Positions 25,425-26,684 of a stretch of DNA of 26,684 nucleotides are shown in pieces. The stretch lies in the NCBI GenBank assembly GCA_964434955.1, contig CAYSXI010000060.1:1-26684 (forward strand), in the 5' to 3' direction. The translations under genes were made by a program, and so were the position numbers. The notes beneath the pieces were generated by a model. That model ran no database searches. It was not told the DNA's origin and worked only from the letters and a program-made list of their open reading frames with translations. The DNA is from JANQLU01 sp964434955 (lineage in GTDB: Bacteria > Planctomycetota > Planctomycetia > Pirellulales > Pirellulaceae). Numbering within the stretch: the first letter of the stretch is position 1; the number at the start of each line of letters is the position of its first letter.

Positions 25425-25664
25425 CGCGTTTCCATTGCCTGCAAGATTCAGGATCGGTCATCATCGGTCGCCGAGTTGCGTTCACCAAGAATAACGAAGG
25501 GCCGATCCCAAGGCAAAGGAAACCCCTTTTTTTTCGACGCCCTCATCGTCCAGGAGCAGACACTGAGTAACCACACTTGGCGACCGATTCATTGCACTTT
25601 TTCGATGTTGCGTTGTGTTTGCGTTGCGTTAACGCATCTTGAACGAAGTAATTCTCTGGCTTGC
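25425..25664. other. Intergenic region between arginase terminator and small membrane gene
   Basis: No supported gene. It should hold the minus-strand promoter of the small membrane protein. A perfect 10-bp palindrome, GCGTTAACGC, lies at 25626-25635 next to several GCGTT/TTGCG words, a possible binding site. A plus-strand frame at 25476-25709 has no ribosome binding site and crosses the terminator, so it is not a gene. Confidence 0.4.
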
Positions 25665-25716
25665 AAAAAAAAAGGCGATTTTGAAACTTCCCGGTCGAGG
25701 TCATTTTAAAATCGCC
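25665..25716 (-). terminator. Strong Rho-independent terminator of the arginase gene
   Basis: GGCGATTTT (25674-25682) and AAAATCGCC (25708-25716) form a perfect 9-bp stem around a 25-base loop. On the minus strand it is followed by nine consecutive T (A-run at 25665-25673). It starts 27 bases after the arginase stop. Confidence 0.9.
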
Positions 25717-25743
25717 GATTGCCAATCGCTAAAAGGTGATCAC

Positions 25744-26684
25744 CTACCGCGGGTCGTTACCGGCAAATGGCATCGAAGCCATTGCTGTGGAGGGCGTGCG
25801 AAAATGCTGCACCGGTACACCCTCGCCAGCCGGCCAGCGGGACGCGATCGGTAGCGTCCGTCCGAATTCGTGCGTGGACTGCCGCAATATTTGAAAGGCC
25901 GTCTCTGCCATGCGATTGCCATGTTCATCCAGCAGCGGATTGATTTCGGTAACTTCGAGACAAGCAACCTTGTTCGTGGCGAATAAACGTTTGAGGATTC
26001 GCGTGACCTCCTGTTGGGTAAACCCATTGGGAACCGGTGTGCCAGTACCATGAGAAACCAGATTGCAATCGAGACTGTCAACGTCAAAGGAAACGTAGAT
26101 CGCATCGCAACCAGAGAGCCGGGCGATCGTCTCGTCCATAACGAGGTCGAGTCCTCGCTCCCGAACTTGGTGCACCATGTAGTTTTTCAATGCGAGGGCA
26201 CGTCGAAGTTCGTTTTCGGCCGGTTCCGTATCGCGAACACCAAAGTAAACGAGATCGCCGGCGTCCAATTTCGCGCCGGGGACGCCAATGTTTTTCATCC
26301 GGTTCCACTCGCGCGCGATCCGGTCCGATACATCGTTGATTTGATTGGCACGGTTGTCGATTCCCATCGCGGCCGCCAGTGGCATGCCGTGCATATTGCC
26401 GGAGGGCGTCGTGAATGGACTATGGATGTCGGCATGAGCATCAATCCAGACGACGCCGACTCGCTGGTCCTTGAAATGCGCCTTGACCCCACTGATGGTT
26501 CCCAAGGCCGAGCTGTGATCTCCAGACAGGACCAAAGGGAATTCGTTCCTGTCCAGAGCTGACTGGGTCGCAGAGGCGACTCGTTCGCATTGTTCCCGGA
26601 TTTGGAAGATCTTGCTGGCGGATTCGATTTCGGATTCATAACAGTGCTGCTCGTGGTCCGTCCTGACGCTCACCTTCTTGCAAT
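25744..26684 (-). CDS. rocF: Arginase (ureohydrolase family), N-terminus beyond the window
   Basis: At least 313 residues; the frame is open to the window edge, with codons for CKK before the GTG at 26671-26673, so the true start lies outside. It hydrolyses arginine to ornithine and urea with a two-manganese centre. All metal-ligand motifs are present: GDHSSALG (His), DAHADIH (Asp, His, Asp) and SFDVDSLD (Asp, Asp). SGNMHGMPLA and the ending VACLEVTEINPLLD support arginase over agmatinase. The asparagine that follows the DAHxD motif in many arginases (DAHxDxN) is His here, which could alter substrate contacts. It is a cytoplasmic enzyme for arginine use or nitrogen recovery. A perfect terminator follows, so it ends its transcription unit. 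Confidence 0.9.
   Translation of the reverse strand, partial: CKKVSVRTDHEQHCYESEIESASKIFQIREQCERVASATQSALDRNEFPLVLSGDHSSALGTISGVKAHFKDQRVGVVWIDAHADIHSPFTTPSGNMHGMPLAAAMGIDNRANQINDVSDRIAREWNRMKNIGVPGAKLDAGDLVYFGVRDTEPAENELRRALALKNYMVHQVRERGLDLVMDETIARLSGCDAIYVSFDVDSLDCNLVSHGTGTPVPNGFTQQEVTRILKRLFATNKVACLEVTEINPLLDEHGNRMAETAFQILRQSTHEFGRTLPIASRWPAGEGVPVQHFRTPSTAMASMPFAGNDPR

Overview
The window looks like chromosomal DNA of a planctomycete, most likely from the Pirellulales/Rhodopirellula side of the phylum. The signs are ECF sigma factor genes next to giant Ser/Thr protein kinases, PEP-CTERM surface proteins with T5SS-type repeats, and clusters of a 25-bp repeat (begins TACAAGCACGAAG, ends GCGAGTG) that I remember as common in planctomycete intergenic DNA. 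No rRNA, tRNA, insertion sequence or true CRISPR array is visible.

Layout. 1-129 is the tail of a plus-strand gene, followed by a hairpin terminator and a repeat-filled spacer (about 130-830). 831-4276 is a minus-strand transport operon: an NHS-type MFS transporter, a DUF4212 small subunit and a VC_2705-type sodium/solute symporter. A second repeat-filled spacer (4298-5100) follows. 5167-5535 (minus) is the highlight: a membrane-anchored thioredoxin-like gene whose frame has a TGA exactly where the first CxxC cysteine belongs, with a SECIS-like hairpin just downstream. It is probably a selenoprotein (U-P-A-C). A 32-residue membrane microprotein lies upstream of it. 6037-7232 holds two unidentified membrane proteins, and 7366-7578 (minus) a small secreted peptide.

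Signalling block. 7688-12289 is an ECF sigma factor followed by a kinase with a C-terminal carbohydrate-binding-like domain. A third repeat cluster (12331-12789) separates it from two minus-strand PEP-CTERM genes (12870-16460 and 16577-17263). Next come an ECF-like sigma gene broken by a frameshift (17434-18035) and a divergent kinase with WD40 and TPR repeats (18190-22395). The sigma/kinase pairs probably transduce signals to transcription, and the PEP-CTERM proteins are probable envelope products. Whether the pairs control them is not shown by the sequence.

Right end. Small membrane proteins, a VOC/glyoxalase-fold protein, a secreted EF-hand protein, another membrane protein, and an arginase cut by the right edge, which has a very clear terminator.

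A pattern joins the three repeat clusters. Each lies just beyond the 3' end of a gene, each has a short-period (16-24 bp) degenerate tandem array between the gene and the 25-bp repeats, and in each the 25-bp repeat points the same way as the upstream gene.
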